From Ceratodon purpureus (lineage: Eukaryota; Streptophyta; Bryopsida; Pseudoditrichales; Ditrichaceae), in contig CM026425.1 of NCBI GenBank assembly GCA_014871385.1, positions 3,243,561 through 3,307,560 of the forward strand: a stretch of 64,000 bases of DNA, read 5' to 3'. Position numbers and translations under genes: made by a program. Of this stretch, positions 25,646 through 38,504 are shown piece after piece. The notes under the pieces were generated by a model that did not search any database, was not told where the DNA came from, and saw nothing but the letters and a program-made list of their open reading frames with translations. Numbering within the stretch: the first letter of the stretch is position 1; every line of letters begins with the position of its first letter.

Positions 25646-26139
25646 GGAATTTCTTCTGTGTTACAAGTATTGGTTCTTTACTCTTCAATTCAATTTTCAG
25701 TCCTACTTTTGGTCCTGGAATGGGTTTATGAGCTCCTTCGAGGTTTTCTTTATCACCGACGAGCAGGAGATTTGAGGGTCTCTCTCTGTGTTGCGAATAC
25801 TTACACGATGGTGGATCAGTTCCGACAGAATTACTGCTTTAGGCGCTTAATATTATCACTTTGCACCAGAGGGTTCTCTTTGTTCTGTTAGTAGGAACTC
25901 ATTACGAAAATCCATGATGCTAGCGTTTCTGTTTGTCTTTTGTCTTTCTCTTGTTAGAGGTTTGTGCTAGTTGTTAAGGACGTTGTGTGTTGTCATCGTC
26001 TTGATAAGCATTTGTTTGTGACGTTCGGCCGATTTCAGATCTGATTGGGTGCATGAATGGTTAAGTTGTGATTGTATATGTTGTGGAGACAGATCGTTGA
26101 ACTGATGTATTGTGTTTTGACCACACAGACGTAGCCAAG

Positions 26140-27721
26140 ATGGTGAGTGTCGGCAGTGATTATAGCAGTGACGAAAGTGGGAGTAACGAGCTGTCTGAAG
26201 ATGATTCTTACGAGGTTTCTCTTCGCTATGGCGTCACATCTGACACTAGGCTCCGTTTTCGGTAAGATACATCCGCACCGTTGTTTAGAACTGAATGAAT
26301 GATGTTTCATTCTGAAGTGGATTAATGTAGAGGGTTGATGAGGACGTGGGCATTGAGAATTTTTGCTGTTGGTCTTGTCAGGAAGGACATGTCAGTGGCG
26401 CAATGGGATGCTGATAGAGGAACGGCGGAGGTGGTAGTGAAGAAAGGGAAGTCTTGGACTGTGACTGGGTTTACGAGACGGAGTCAACACTTTGCCTTCA
26501 TTGAGGAGGTTGTGTGAGTTGAATCCAGTGCCTTTCATTCAGGAGTTGTGGGTTGTTGTTCTGTTGAAGAGGAAGATCTGGTATTAGGTCTTGACGAGGT
26601 TGATTACAGGCACAGCTCTGGAGGTAGTAGTATTTTTGGTTTGGAAGCTTTTTGGAGGTATGCTGTTTCGCTATTGGCGTTTCCATTTGTTGAGCCGAGG
26701 TCAAATTTAGCCAGTTTTGGGCCCATTTCTTGACTCATTTGGAATTTCTGCTTCATGAATTGACACAAGTTAGGTCTTGCAGGTTCATGGTAGAACAGGG
26801 GAGCCTTGAGTTGCGAGAAGGAGACAGGGTGATAAATCTACTTGAAGCTTACAGTTTGGTTTCATCACCTTTGTATGGATGCTCCTGGGACAACTATCAA
26901 GTCTATTCATACCTGAGGAAACTAGGTTATATTGTGGGCCGCCATAATGTGTTGTGGACTTTGTCGAAGAAGCGACCTCCTGTGCTGCCTGCACAGCTGG
27001 AAAATCTAACTGTTCAATTTGCTGAAGTTGAAGTGTCGGATGGTGCGCAACATGATGACGGAATCTGTGAAATGTTGTCGGAAGTCAGTCTACAGTCGGA
27101 GAGAGTTCAGTCTAAAACTGCATCTGGCTCTGAAACTGTGGCTGGTAAGTGCATTTAGTAGAGGCCTTTAAGTTCCGATGTTGTTTGGGCAGATGGTTTC
27201 GCTCTCTCCTTCATGTATTCACGATGTTTGAAACAATTGATCTGCTACTGAAAGAAAAAAAATCTCTCAGAATTGCCGGCTATGTCCTCTTCCGATGGAG
27301 CAAGCGAAGTAAGGACAATTAAGGAGCTGCAAGATCCGAAAAGCAGGAGTTCAGGACTGACGTTGATGTATGATGTACATCTTCCAGACGGACGGTTCAA
27401 GAAGTCCAGCCCTGGGATTCCAGCTTTCAGCTTGTGCTCTGCAAGGTCTTATGATCATATCCCTTTGCCTTTCTATTTTCCCTGCTTTGTCGAAATTGGT
27501 TGATATGTGTCGTAGCATCTGAGCTGGATTCTTCGACTGTGTTTAAGCTTCTGAATTGGTTCCTTTGACTCTACGCTTGCAGTAGACATCCTCCGCATCG
27601 ATCAGAAGTGCGTGCGTTGGAGCAATCTGTTGTTGGCAGGCGTGTGAAGTTTACGTCGGTGATTTGTGACCATGTTACAATCTACTCCTTCGATGCTGTC
27701 GAGCTTCCTACACTGCCATAA
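26140..27721 (+). CDS. SEN54: tRNA-splicing endonuclease subunit SEN54
   Basis: Structural subunit of the SEN complex that cuts introns out of nuclear pre-tRNAs. Five coding exons: 26140-26261, 26382-26513, 26783-27144, 27271-27445 and 27586-27721; phases agree and give 308 aa. The N-terminus is acidic and Ser-rich. The conserved Sen54 block runs over exons 2-3 (VTGFTRRSQHFAFIEE, then FMVEQGSLEL) and continues with YGCSWDNYQVYSYLRKLGY, followed by IVGRH. The C-terminal block has KKSSPGIPAFSLCSARHPP and ends VELPTLP, as in plant SEN54. The last acceptor is the second AG of CAGTAG, needed to keep HPP in frame. It is somewhat longer than the Arabidopsis protein because of the acidic linker after position 200. 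Confidence 0.92.
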
Positions 27722-28339
27722 TCAATGGTGCCTGAGTTTTGTAGAAATTAAGCGCTTGAGCGATTTCAAGTTCTCGTTGACATTTATGATTCCGTTGTCA
27801 TTGGGATGGGAGTTGAATTCATTTTGCTTTGTTGATGTAGCTGCACTAGCATTGCTGTGACCATTGCTTGTACCATTCATGTGATCGTATGCTGAACCGT
27901 TTGAGTTGATTGTGGGAATTGGAAGGTCGCCTTTAGCAATAGCAAGTTGTTGGTGATGTTGGCTGCTGAATATATGCACACTTAGCTTTTTGCGTTCAGA
28001 GCCGTTGAACTTAATCTTCTGTTTGAAGAATGAAATGAGATATTCTTACTTCTTCAGCTCTTCGAGAGCCCTCACCTACAGTTGGTGTATTAGTTTGTTG
28101 TGTGCTGAAATAAATTCCACGGTGTGATTCCAATTTTGTACAGTACATTAAGCAAGGACTTTGCACTCACCATGATGGTTGAATAATTTTGAAGGAGCCA
28201 GTGAACCAGTCTTTAACAGCCTTTAAGAGAAATATATCTAGCTATTCTATTTTTTTCAATTACATTATGTACACAGAGGACATGGTTGGATACAGAAGTT
28301 GAGTGGATACTCACGAAAAAAACGAAGAAAGCTACCTTT

Positions 28340-30400
28340 ATTGTGGACTGGATGGTGATCTGAACGCTTCGAATGTTCTCATAGTGCCTACAAATGCAGA
28401 ACAACGTTGGTTTTGGAAGGTAAAAAACCGTTACGTACGAAAGGACAAGTTCACTTATTGATCATAAACCAAGCAGTACTATCTGAATAATTTCAGGTCT
28501 ATAGAATTCCTACTTCTCATAAAGGTCGACGAATTAGCCGAGTTGTTCGACGGTTCGCAGCTGGTTGAAGTGTTGCTCTTTGGCGATGAAAGTGAAAATT
28601 AGTTCAACCAACACATTCGATCTTGGAGTATCTCTTTTAACCTGCACAATTGTGTTATTTGCTTTCAAGTATGACAAACAGACGGTTGCTGCAAAATAAA
28701 TTTTTATGTAAGAAACAACCAGCACAACATGCTCTTCTTTGATAGAATATTGCACCTGAAAGAAGATGCCGACGGCTGAATTTTCGTTATCAGGGTTGAA
28801 TCCTGCAGTTGGATAGAACCATTCCGAGCCAGCCTCCAAGAACATGCATTTACCAAAGATCCCACTGATAGTGTGTTTTTCAATATTCTCCAAAACAGTT
28901 GAGGCCTCACTTCTTGTAATATTACCTGCCCCAAAGATGATCAAGCTCACAATCATCACACTAGATGAAGAAACAGTAATTTTAAGATTTTTATAACTCT
29001 CAAGGTATTCTCCCTTACAACAAAACGCTGAAAGCTATTCAATGTTCTATTAACTCATCATGTTCAAATTGTGCTACACTGTCATTGACCCTTTGACGGT
29101 AGTTTCAAGCACAAGAGTGGTAAATTTGAAGGTCATGGAAAATCAGGGTTGAGTATGTAGTCTAAGAACGTGGTATACTTTGAACCATGGGTGTCGAGCA
29201 TTCATAATGACATCTTGGTTAGAGCAATGACTTGCCTCCGATGAGACCCTTGATAAACATATTCGAGAGAGGAGTGGAGGAAAGAATGTTGTGAAAGCTT
29301 GGGCATCAATTGTTGGCAGAACGTCCAAGCACTCGGTCAAATGCCATGTTCCATGGGATAGGATATAGCTGATTTCGTAGTGGGCCTGGCCATGAGTCTG
29401 CATGAACTTCATATTCGCGTAGTTCCTCGCAACTTGCAAGGTAAAACAGAACATGAGGAAAGAGTCAGATGAAGTTTTTAGAGTTTTTATCCGAACGAAG
29501 AGTTTGACGTAAAAAAGAAGATAAGGCTGGATCTTGCCTACACGAAAGCAAACCGGTCCTCCTTCATCTGGAAATTCACTATTTTTTCCACAATCTTCTC
29601 CGTCAAGGACATCAACATGTCATGGTAGCCTTCCACAACAACCTGAAATTAGTCAGTCGCACGAAGATTATGTTGAATAATCAAACTGAAGAAGTAGTTC
29701 AAAGATTGGCATAATAATCTCGAAAAGAGGATTCGATCTGCCGCACAGCTCTGGCATTCGAAGGCACATGAAGTGACCATAACATATTTGTCTGGAGAAA
29801 TCTAAGGTATCATCACAAGGACAATTTAATGGGAAGCACCTATACCTCGAGGCCATCTTTAGTGGCGGATACACTTTAATGAAGCCCAGCTAAACCAGTG
29901 TAGTAAGCTGCAAATACAAACAAGCGATCAAGAATCCATCACCTTAATCTTACCTACTTTGAACTGAATACCCTCTAATGATGCTGTTGCCATAACTTAA
30001 TTTCAGCTTTGTGTGTATATTGCACATACCATACTGAGTCATTTCGTCAGCTAGAAGCCAGGTGAAGATGTACGTAAGAATTGTGGCCTTCGGAGAGTTA
30101 TTTCCCTTGGGACAAAGGAAACTCAAATACACGTAAGCTTTTGGTATTTTAAATTCCGTATCCTACTTGTAACATAGCTTCGACATGATAGTCTTCCGTA
30201 TCATAACTGGGTGCTCATTTTGCATCGGTAAAGTCCAGGTGAGACCAAAAGAAAAAAATAGCAGATGCAAAAAAGCAAGAGATGGAAGCATATGAACTAC
30301 AGAGCTTGATTGACAGCGAAAAACTTCCTTGAGAATCCTTGAGGCTGAAATCAGTAGGTAGAAACAGATTCGGTGACGGCAGTCTTCCCATTGCTGCAAA
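28340..30400 (-). pseudogene. M16 metallopeptidase (insulin-degrading enzyme-like) pseudogene
   Basis: Fragments match the C-terminal half of plant insulin-degrading-enzyme-like peptidases (M16A; PXM16 in Arabidopsis) in the right order: LPTDFSLKD (about 30340), HPVMIRKT and PKAYVYLSFLCP (30210-30100), TYIFTWLLADEMTQYG (about 30050), AGLH-stop-SVSATKDGLE (about 29890), VVVEGYHDML (about 29630), HGQAHYEISYILSHGTWHL (about 29390), ENSAVGIFFQ (about 28770), HFNQLRTVEQLG (about 28560) and RSVQITIQSTIK (about 28360). Introns with splice sites remain, so it is not a processed copy. Damage: TAG after KLCYK, TAA after AGLH, TAA after EQLG, and a frameshift after FFPPLLS. The catalytic HxxEH half and the extreme C-terminus are missing. 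Relics may reach 30620. Confidence 0.85.
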
Positions 30401-31266
30401 CACCACAGCTTAGTCTGGATGCAGAAGATTCATGTGGAGGTCAAGTTGGTAGCATCAAATTTTTTGACTACATCGCAGTTTAGCTATATTGTGAGTTACC
30501 TTGACACGAATATCGTCGATCCCTTCTACACTTTATGGTGTTCTACACTAGAGGAGAGGCTGTTGGCTTTAATCCGTATAAATCCTCCTGGGACTATGAG
30601 CGGCATGCTCACAGTGCATCTATCAATGCGTAGTGAGCTTATCCTTCACCTCCTGATCAGTACCTGTGGTCAGTATGTGCGGTCTATTTCTTCCTGAATC
30701 ATGTACGTTGAGTGTTTGATTGTCGAAATTCTGCCGGTCCGGACTGTCTAACCTTCCATCGCTGTGACGATGTGTGGCAAGAGAGAGTGTCCGTCATGAT
30801 TGTCACTGCCCAGCTTTGCAAAATTTCCTCTTCACTTCGACTATTCCAGTGTGAGAGCCATACTTACTGGATCTGCTGATTAACCCAGGCTCTGTGCCAT
30901 CTTACTCGATAACTGGTGATGTATGTAAATAAGTAAATCAAGAAAACGTAGAGGTTGAAGGTTAAGAGAGTGGAAAGACAAATAATGTGTATAAGATGTG
31001 CAAGGCTTACTTTGGTGAGCATACATGATTGGAAAAGTTAATCATAGTATTATGCACCTGATCAGATTGAATTCAGAGAGACAGTCTCCCGACTAGTGAA
31101 GCGCTATGTGATACCACCTTCATCAATGAACGGTAGGTCCTAATTCCTAAGCAGCTCCTGAAAATCTGAGAGCCCCAATCGGCTCTAACTCATCCCACAT
31201 GCTAGCAATAATCCTCCAAACATGTACTTAAAAGCAAGGATGCCCTACATCGTGTCAGTGAAGCGG

Positions 31267-32517
31267 CTATGGAGGACAAAGACTCAGACAGTAGCTGCTA
31301 ACGTAATACCTCGCGTAAGATACATTAGCTTCATAATAAGTTTCCAGAAGGTTATGATCGTCGGGGTATTGATACCAAGATCTCTTTGACAAGTTGTACG
31401 CCGCACACCGCCCAACAACAGTGCAAATGAGGATAGAGTCTGGCACACTATAGGCAGTGACAACTTTTGATTTACTTTGCAATATATTCCAAGAGTGTCG
31501 GCGGCTACGATCGTTATCACCAAGAACCCACACGAGCAAGTCCTGTGGCATCTTTGTCAGCAGAATGCTCTCCTTCTTGGCGATGTTAATTTCGAAAATT
31601 TCAACTGAGGAAAAGTCATCAATGTCGTCTCCGACTGGAATGACACAGAATAGTCTGTCTTTGCTAACTACGAGGTGCGATGTGGGGGCCAATGGTATAT
31701 CGATACCTGCAAGATCGGAAACCTCTCCTGTCTCCTTATCGTAAGAAACAATTCCTCCACAAGAACCTTTGTTAACGACGCAATATTGTTGGTTTCTAAA
31801 GATTGTCAGAGTGTCCCACCGTACCTGATAACTGGAGTAGTTTACCGAGGGATTCAATGGTTTGTACAATGCCGATCTCCAACTACCAGTCTTGGATTCG
31901 TAAACGAAAATTGAATGTGGTTCAAAGAGTGCATGCCCCACTTTGTAATGTCAGTACGGTATATTGACAACAAAGATCTCATACTCCATTGAGACTCTAT
32001 CTGTTGACATCACGGTCACATGATCATATTCGCTCCACCATGCAAGGTAAGGAAGCTGCTTGACAGTCTTCAGAACATGATTGCATACGAAGTGGGCTGA
32101 AACACATGTTTTGGAGCACAAATACTTCATGCAGAAGAGCCCTCTAGCAGGAGCGACCTTATGAACATCGCTGCATTCGAAATTGTGACCCCTAATTAAC
32201 GGCGCAAGTCCTTGCTGTACATGATTCCTCAGGAACTCGTCGCTGAAATTGAGGAACCTCCTCCTAGCCACATCCAGCACACACCAGTTCTTGTACCAAC
32301 TTTGGGGCGAAGCAATGAGCACATACTCTTCCGGAGATACGTTTGAGGCTTGTGCATGCGTGAAATTTGGACTAGTTATATATCTGTTCCAGCTCTTGGA
32401 CAAAATCCTAAATTGGCACACTGATGCAATCGGAAGAAACGTGAACACTCTCTCTAAGATATCTGTAGGCAAATTGCTCCACATGTTCTCCATTTCCCGG
32501 GTCGCCAATTCCTCCAT
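31267..32517 (-). pseudogene. F-box protein with one in-frame TGA
   Basis: Single-exon gene for a substrate-recognition subunit of an SCF ubiquitin ligase. An F-box starts at residue 13 (WSNLPTDILERVFTFLPI, followed by RILSKSWNRYI). After it comes a kelch-like/F-box-associated region with repeated hydrophobic strands (IFVYESKTGSWR, GGIVSYDKETGEV). The frame runs 416 codons from the ATG at 32517 to the stop at 31267, except for a TGA at 31953-31951 after VVNIPY; the same frame continues with HYKVGHALFEPHS. This is a single nonsense change, perhaps from a CGA arginine codon. A truncated product would keep the F-box and lose most of the recognition region. Readthrough, a sequencing error or an allele-specific stop are alternatives. 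No intron could remove the TGA. Confidence 0.8.
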
Positions 32518-32519
32518 CC

Positions 32520-34950
32520 TGAAACTAATTGATTACTATCTTGAAATAAATTAAACAAGTCTTGCTATTTTTGTAACAAACCTCTTATAAAATGTATGAA
32601 CAAATAATAAACAATCTAGGCAATTATAATGTATTGAAGATACTAATATAATATCCAAGTATGAAAAGAGGCCAACAATATGATGTTACTAAGCTCTACC
32701 ATCCAAGAAGAGAGTAGAAATATCAATATGAGATTGTGACTTCAACTTTTCTACTAAGTTTCTTCACCATAGTCTATTTATAGTCTTTTTATTTTCTATT
32801 TATAAAGAAGGTTTGATCCATTTTAAATCTTTTAGTTCTTTGCCATCTTAATTTAGAGTGATCTAGTTCTTCTTGAAGTCATCAACCATCTAATTTTGCA
32901 AATATTATACTTTATCTTGAGTTGCTTAATTCTATTCTACAAGTACTTAATTAGAATTGATCTAATTCTGTTGACACCAAATATAGAAGTGTTTAAAGGC
33001 TCTTCAACTCTACTATACATGTTGTCGACTTAGAGTTGTTTATTTCTAGTCTATCCATCTACAATTTGGAATATTTTGACACTTATCATCTTGTGTTTAT
33101 ATACTTTTATACAAATTCAAAGACTATGCCGTCACCATGTAATGCATCACATGCGCAGAGCATCACAACCTCAAAGTTTGAAACTTCTATACAACCATTC
33201 CTCTCGATCCAAAATGCAAAGTAGCCAATGTTGTTTATCAATTAGAACCTAAGGACTTTTACATACCTATGCATAAGAAACCAAATTATGAAGAGCATGA
33301 CCTCACGGCAATGTACAGACGAAGATCAAAAGCTAGTTCAATGAAAAATGAAGGAGTGTGTTGTACTGCACTCATGCTTCAAAACAATTTAGACCTAGTT
33401 CACACAATGGTTACCAAGTACGAGATACAAAAGTACAATACGTACTTAAAATACGTACATGTACAACATTCATGTACAATGCTAAGTACAGCGATACAAA
33501 AACAATGTTATGCTTAGAATAAAAAAATAATAAACCAGAATGCAGAAGACCAGTGCTTCTCGGTGACTTCAATGCTTTGGCGGCTCGCGCAATTGCAAAG
33601 TAAATTTTGGATGAAAGTCTTTTTTCTATTCAGTTGCTGTATTTCGTTCTCGAACACTGTATCAATACAATCAGTGTACAAGTACGTACTTGTACATACT
33701 TGTATAGCGTACTTGGTAACCATGGTTCACACTATGACCGAAGGTCAAGTGGCCGTTAGTTGTATCAATCAAATGCAAGAATATCAAAACTTCAACTTTT
33801 TCCAATATTTTTATTAAGTTAAATACACAAGAATGCTAATCCATATTTCTTTCTTAGAAATTCCATTATTTCATAAATTCCCAATCCAAACGGCTTAAGT
33901 AAAGATCGATGTCTGTCCTTAAAGTCAAAAAAATAAAAAAACTCAAAAAAACAAATTTTGTAACTTTTATGAGAAAAAATAGAAGTTATTTTGGTACACT
34001 GCCTGAAACTGTGTGAAAATTTTGATATTTTGTAGAGTGAACATTTTGTACTGGAAGAAGTTTTTTTTTAGAAAATTTCAAAGATGACAACATAAAATAT
34101 TTATAGAAATAATCTCAGACGCAACAGATGTAATTAGCATGGCTGCCCGAATTGCCCACTGATTATTATATATTATATAACCTTATAATAATTAAACCAA
34201 ATTATCAAACCAAATTTTAATGAAGAAACTCAAAATTGTTTGGAAGGAGAAAGATATGTGTCATATATTTGAACAATATTCAAATATAAAAAACCATAAT
34301 TAGAAGAATTATCTATATATATATAAAAGTATCTTAAGTGATACCAACATGAGTAAAGCATGAATAAAGGACCCTTCAATCTGTAAAAATGTTGTTTGTA
34401 GGCGGTATGGCTTACTCAGATGGATTACCTACATTACATGCATGGTTTTTTGCTGATGGTTGTAAGACATAACCACAAAGAATTTTCTCAACATGAATAT
34501 ATAATATATATGGCTTTACAACTTATCTACTCAGAGGTGGCATAAACTTCCATTGTCATGCCAGAAGTTCCAACATTATCCAACAATAAAGTACACAAAT
34601 ACAAAGAATTTGTGATTATGTGTCAATTCCAATCCTAATTATGTAATCGTAATGGAATATCATACCACAAGGTAAATCAATTTTTAGAACACAAACAAAC
34701 AGAACATATAAATTATTAAGTGTTAAGTTTTGAGCCTCAAGTCAGCACGTGACATATTTTATTGCAGCTCTGCAATTTTGCAGAGAGGTCTAACAAGCAA
34801 ATTTAGAGTGTATAGACACTACTTGTAAAATAGACCTAATAAAATTTGATAAGATCCGGTACATCTTGTTTATTTCTTTGTCCAACTCAAAGACGGAAAT
34901 GTGTGTTCTCCATAAGAGGTACTCGGTACACATGTACATGCTGAGAACTG
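32520..34950. other. AT-rich spacer with one MITE
   Basis: Apart from the MITE at 33406-33724, no gene or RNA was recognised. The right end (about 34960) is the 3' flank of the COQ8 gene; the left end is the promoter side of the F-box gene. Confidence 0.5.
33406..33724. mobile_element. hAT-like MITE, about 319 bp, 8-bp target duplication
   Basis: The left end reads AATGGTTACCAAGTACG; the right end, read backwards, is CATGGTTACCAAGTACG. The inverted similarity then weakens but continues with ATAC and GTAC-rich blocks for about 60 bp. GTTCACAC is repeated exactly on both sides (33398-33405 and 33725-33732). An 8-bp duplication with short TIRs points to the hAT superfamily. No coding capacity is seen inside. 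Confidence 0.75.
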
Positions 34951-34957
34951 CTGTAAC

Positions 34958-37900
34958 CTATGACGAAGAACCTGCAACCCTCCTAATGTTAGTGGCATCT
35001 TCATCTTCCGGAGAGAAATCATAATTATCATACACTTTCAAAAACATCTCCCTGCAATGAACAACAGCACCCAACTTGACGCACGCAAGGAATGAGCCAG
35101 AAAGTTTTCTATGCAGACTGTATGCTTCATCTGGTGGGGCTGTCAGTCTGTATCTAAGCATGGTCGCGCCAAGCTTGGTCACTTCTTGTGTCAAATTTGT
35201 GGTGCGAAAGTCAAAACCTCCAGGTTTAGCAAAGGGTAATCCAACTACAAAAGCAGCTTCCACATGAGCATTTAGCATAACATTCGGCTCCTTCCCTGTC
35301 AAGAACCCTAGTCGAATAGATTGTCTGACGACCTGCTCGCGATCCTTGTTTGCACAAGCAAGAATCTGCACAGCAAACAAAGGCCATATACACCAACTCT
35401 CAGTTCATTTAAATCTCTATTAGAATTTCCAAAACTCCGACATTCACTTCGTTTTACAAAAGCACAGACTGAAGATTACTGAAGTAGCAAGTGAGAAAGA
35501 ATATTTTTACTAATAAAGAACAAGCAAAAGAAAAAGCAAAGGATGAAAACTGCTGGAAAATATCGTAACAAAGAACCCACCATTTTCAAATAATCGTCAA
35601 CAAACTTCTTGGGGTATTCTCGGGCAGCCCCAAAGTCAATAAGATTGATAGTGCCTTTAGCTTCGTCGTAAAGAAAATTGCCCCAATTTGGATCGGTCTG
35701 TTAGTTCAAGTAAACTTGTTTATCAGTGCAAGAGAAAAATTAAGTCGCACTTGTTTCATCCAAGATAGCAGGAGCCACATAAAAGAAGTTTTCAATAAAA
35801 GAAAAGCATGACTCTTCTGCGACGAGAATTGTCTCTGAAGATAGAATTCAAAGAACTTGCCTGCATGAACCGAAAATCAAAAAGCTCCCGCAATGTGAGG
35901 TTCAGCAACTCCGTGCTCACTCGATTTCGGACGCTCTGATCTAACTCTTTAACCTTGTCAATGGAGATCCCTGAGCCAATGTCAATTCCACTCGTGAGTG
36001 TCGCAGCAGAAGGATTACAATGCATCACTACAGTACCAACTAAAAAGAAAGCCTAGCAAAATTCCAAGTGCAAGTGCTAGTGAGAAAGATTGGACAGTCA
36101 CAAGAGGTCGATGAAGATTACCAGGAACAAGCTCGGTGGCCAGAACTCGGGTATTGCAAAACTCATCGTACACACGTGGTACATAAAATGCCTTATCATC
36201 TTTCAACAGCTCACGAAATCTCTTTTGGTTAATTGCTTCTAACTTGTAATCACATTCCCTTGCTAGCTCGTCCTTTGCAACCTGTTTCAAATACCGACAG
36301 TTAGGCCGCCATTCCTTGTTAATCTCTAGAAACATAAATTCCAAACCGTGCTAACATAGGTAATGCCGGATTCAGTACAAAACATGTAGAAAGCATGAAC
36401 TATGATTATCACATTTCAAATCGTACCCGCATGGCCTGATCCAGGTAGAGGCCTTTGGGGATAACATTAGTGTAATCCAAAAGACGCTTGACATTCTCAA
36501 TATCGCTATCGATGCTGTTGGCCACACCTGGATATTGAACCTTCATTGCCACCACTGTGCCATCCTTCAAAACTGCTCTGTGTACCTGTGACCAACATAT
36601 TTTCAAACACCAGCATTACAAAATGAAGGGATAGTGCAGTAAATATAATAAACATGAGCTTGCATAATAGTTTTGACCAGGTATTTATTTTTAAATTCTT
36701 ACAGGCCTAGTCAGACAATCTGTTACTACAATGACGGAGATATCAGTTATAGCGGATAAATCCAAAATCCTTAAAGACACAAATTCCTATCACAGTCCAG
36801 AGTTCAGCGCCTAAGAAATATAAAACATGCCTGTCCAATGCTAGCTGATGCAATAGGTTCAGCGTCAAAGGACTCCAGTCGATCCTGCCAATTAGGACCA
36901 AGCTCCCCTTCTATCACTTTCATCAGTTGACGATTAGGCATGACATCTGCCCCCTGCCTGACGCGCTCCAAAGCTTCCAAGATCTGCTCCCACACATCCG
37001 AAGAATATTTAATTTCCAGAAATCTGTCAACAAAATGAATCAACATCCAAATAATCCAAAAACCAACCGAAGTACAGTAGAACCGATCAGCAGTCGAGTC
37101 ATTGCATGCCATTCAGCAGTTCTGACTGGAACACAGAAAAAAATAAAAAAATGCACTGCATATACTTGATTTAAATGGTGTGCAACCAGCTACAAGAGCT
37201 AACTTCAAATATTTCAGTCAAAGTTCTATTCACATTCGTAACAAGGTAGGCACACTAAATCAACAAATTCCATATGGTTCGGTGTCTTACTGGGCGCGGC
37301 ACAATGGATTCGTCCTGAATACTCAGCATCTGACCCACTTTTAGAGCAGCTCCTCGCATTCTGCAAAGAGCTACGGCTAGGCGCTCAGCATTAGCTTCAG
37401 TTAAAAATGGAGACAACACCGCCTGGCCCGGAACAGTTGGGCCCTGACCACCCCAAACTCTCTTGGCAGACTCCTGAAAGGTTCCCCAAGCAAGTCCAGC
37501 TCCTAACCCTGCAAAACTGGCACGGGACAGCACTTTGAACACGATGCAAAAGTGTGAAAAGCTGATGATGACTCGTCCAGCTGTAACAAGCTCATACATT
37601 CCTCATCCCGCCTGCAAATATGCGTGCAGAACTTTCTTACATGTAGGAATCAAACACATTATGTGTTTCACATGAACCTTCCTCAAGGAGTAGTCCCAAT
37701 GCAACAAACACAGCGAGCAAAGAGGAGCCATACCCCATGACTCGTCCAAGAGGAGTTGAAGGAACTCGTCTCTCCCTTGCTTTCCGTTTCTTAGGAGGGG
37801 CCTTGAAATCTCTATTTCCTGCATTCACTTCTGCTCCTAAACCTGTTTCCAAAAGATAAAAAAACCACCACATCAATCAATGACCCTAACATCAATCAAC

Positions 37901-38504
37901 ATCCAAACACCAACACACAAATAAATTACACCAAATGGACAAACTCACCACCTTTCTGTAACCCTAGCAACACCTGCTCAGCTCCAATCGCTTGCCTATC
38001 CAGCTTCGGATCCAGCACTCGCGAAGAAGGAGGAGCCTTCTCGAAACAATCAGAATCCACCGGAGTAAATTCCTGGAGAGGCTTCGACATGGAGCTCTTC
38101 CCCACACCCGGCAGAATCTCCTCCTTCACCTTCGTCAACACCTCCTCAGCTCGATCCGACGCAGACGACTCACGGCTCCCCCGCGGAGGCCCTAAATTAT
38201 CCAGCGGCTTCACAAGATACGACTCCTCTCTCCCGCTAGCTGCAGCTGAACCTCCGACATGACTCCTCCCAGCTCGAGTCTCCTCGCCCGCCCCCCGGTG
38301 CCCTAATTCCCGGTTCTGAAGCTCCCTCACAAACCCCTGCGTCAGCCCCGTGAGATCGGTCACGGTGCCCGTCACTGCCTTGAGAAGCTCCAGCGCGGTC
38401 CCGCTCACATTCTCCGGCCGCAACCTCGGCGCCCTCCTCATGGACTCCTTCACCACCATCGCCAGCCCGGAGGCCACTTTCCCGAAGTCCTGAAGGTGCG
38501 ACAT
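34958..38504 (-). CDS. COQ8: COQ8/ABC1 (ADCK3-type) atypical kinase
   Basis: Mitochondrial UbiB-family protein needed for ubiquinone synthesis. Nine exons: 38504-37949, 37842-37734, 37516-37291, 36983-36831, 36585-36427, 36281-36122, 35970-35861, 35697-35581 and 35365-34958; phases agree, 665 aa. A low-complexity N-terminal third (residues 1-190) precedes RKARERRVP and [16 protein letters not shown]. Diagnostic motifs: KxGQ as [10 protein letters not shown], the Ala-rich nucleotide loop as ASASIGQ, the lysine in [22 protein letters not shown] and [10 protein letters not shown]. The C-terminal block [17 protein letters not shown] matches ADCK3 and plant ABC1. Exons 4 and 7 both end CAG before a GC donor (GCATGT and GCAAGT). 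The long basic N-terminus could hold the mitochondrial signal. Close neighbours of the family act in plastids, but the sequence fits the mitochondrial COQ8 branch. Confidence 0.93.

Larger units (their letters stand above)
24700..26127 (+). promoter_or_regulatory. Probable SEN54 leader exon and long 5'-UTR intron
   Basis: A GC-rich region at 24540-24800 precedes a donor-like GTGAGT at about 24803, and an acceptor (CCACACAG) stands at 26120-26127, 12 bases before the SEN54 ATG. A leader intron of about 1.3 kb is therefore likely. It contains a four-copy 22-bp repeat at 25037-25124 and a perfect inverted repeat with telo-box motifs at 25603-25645. The transcription start was not located. Confidence 0.5.
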
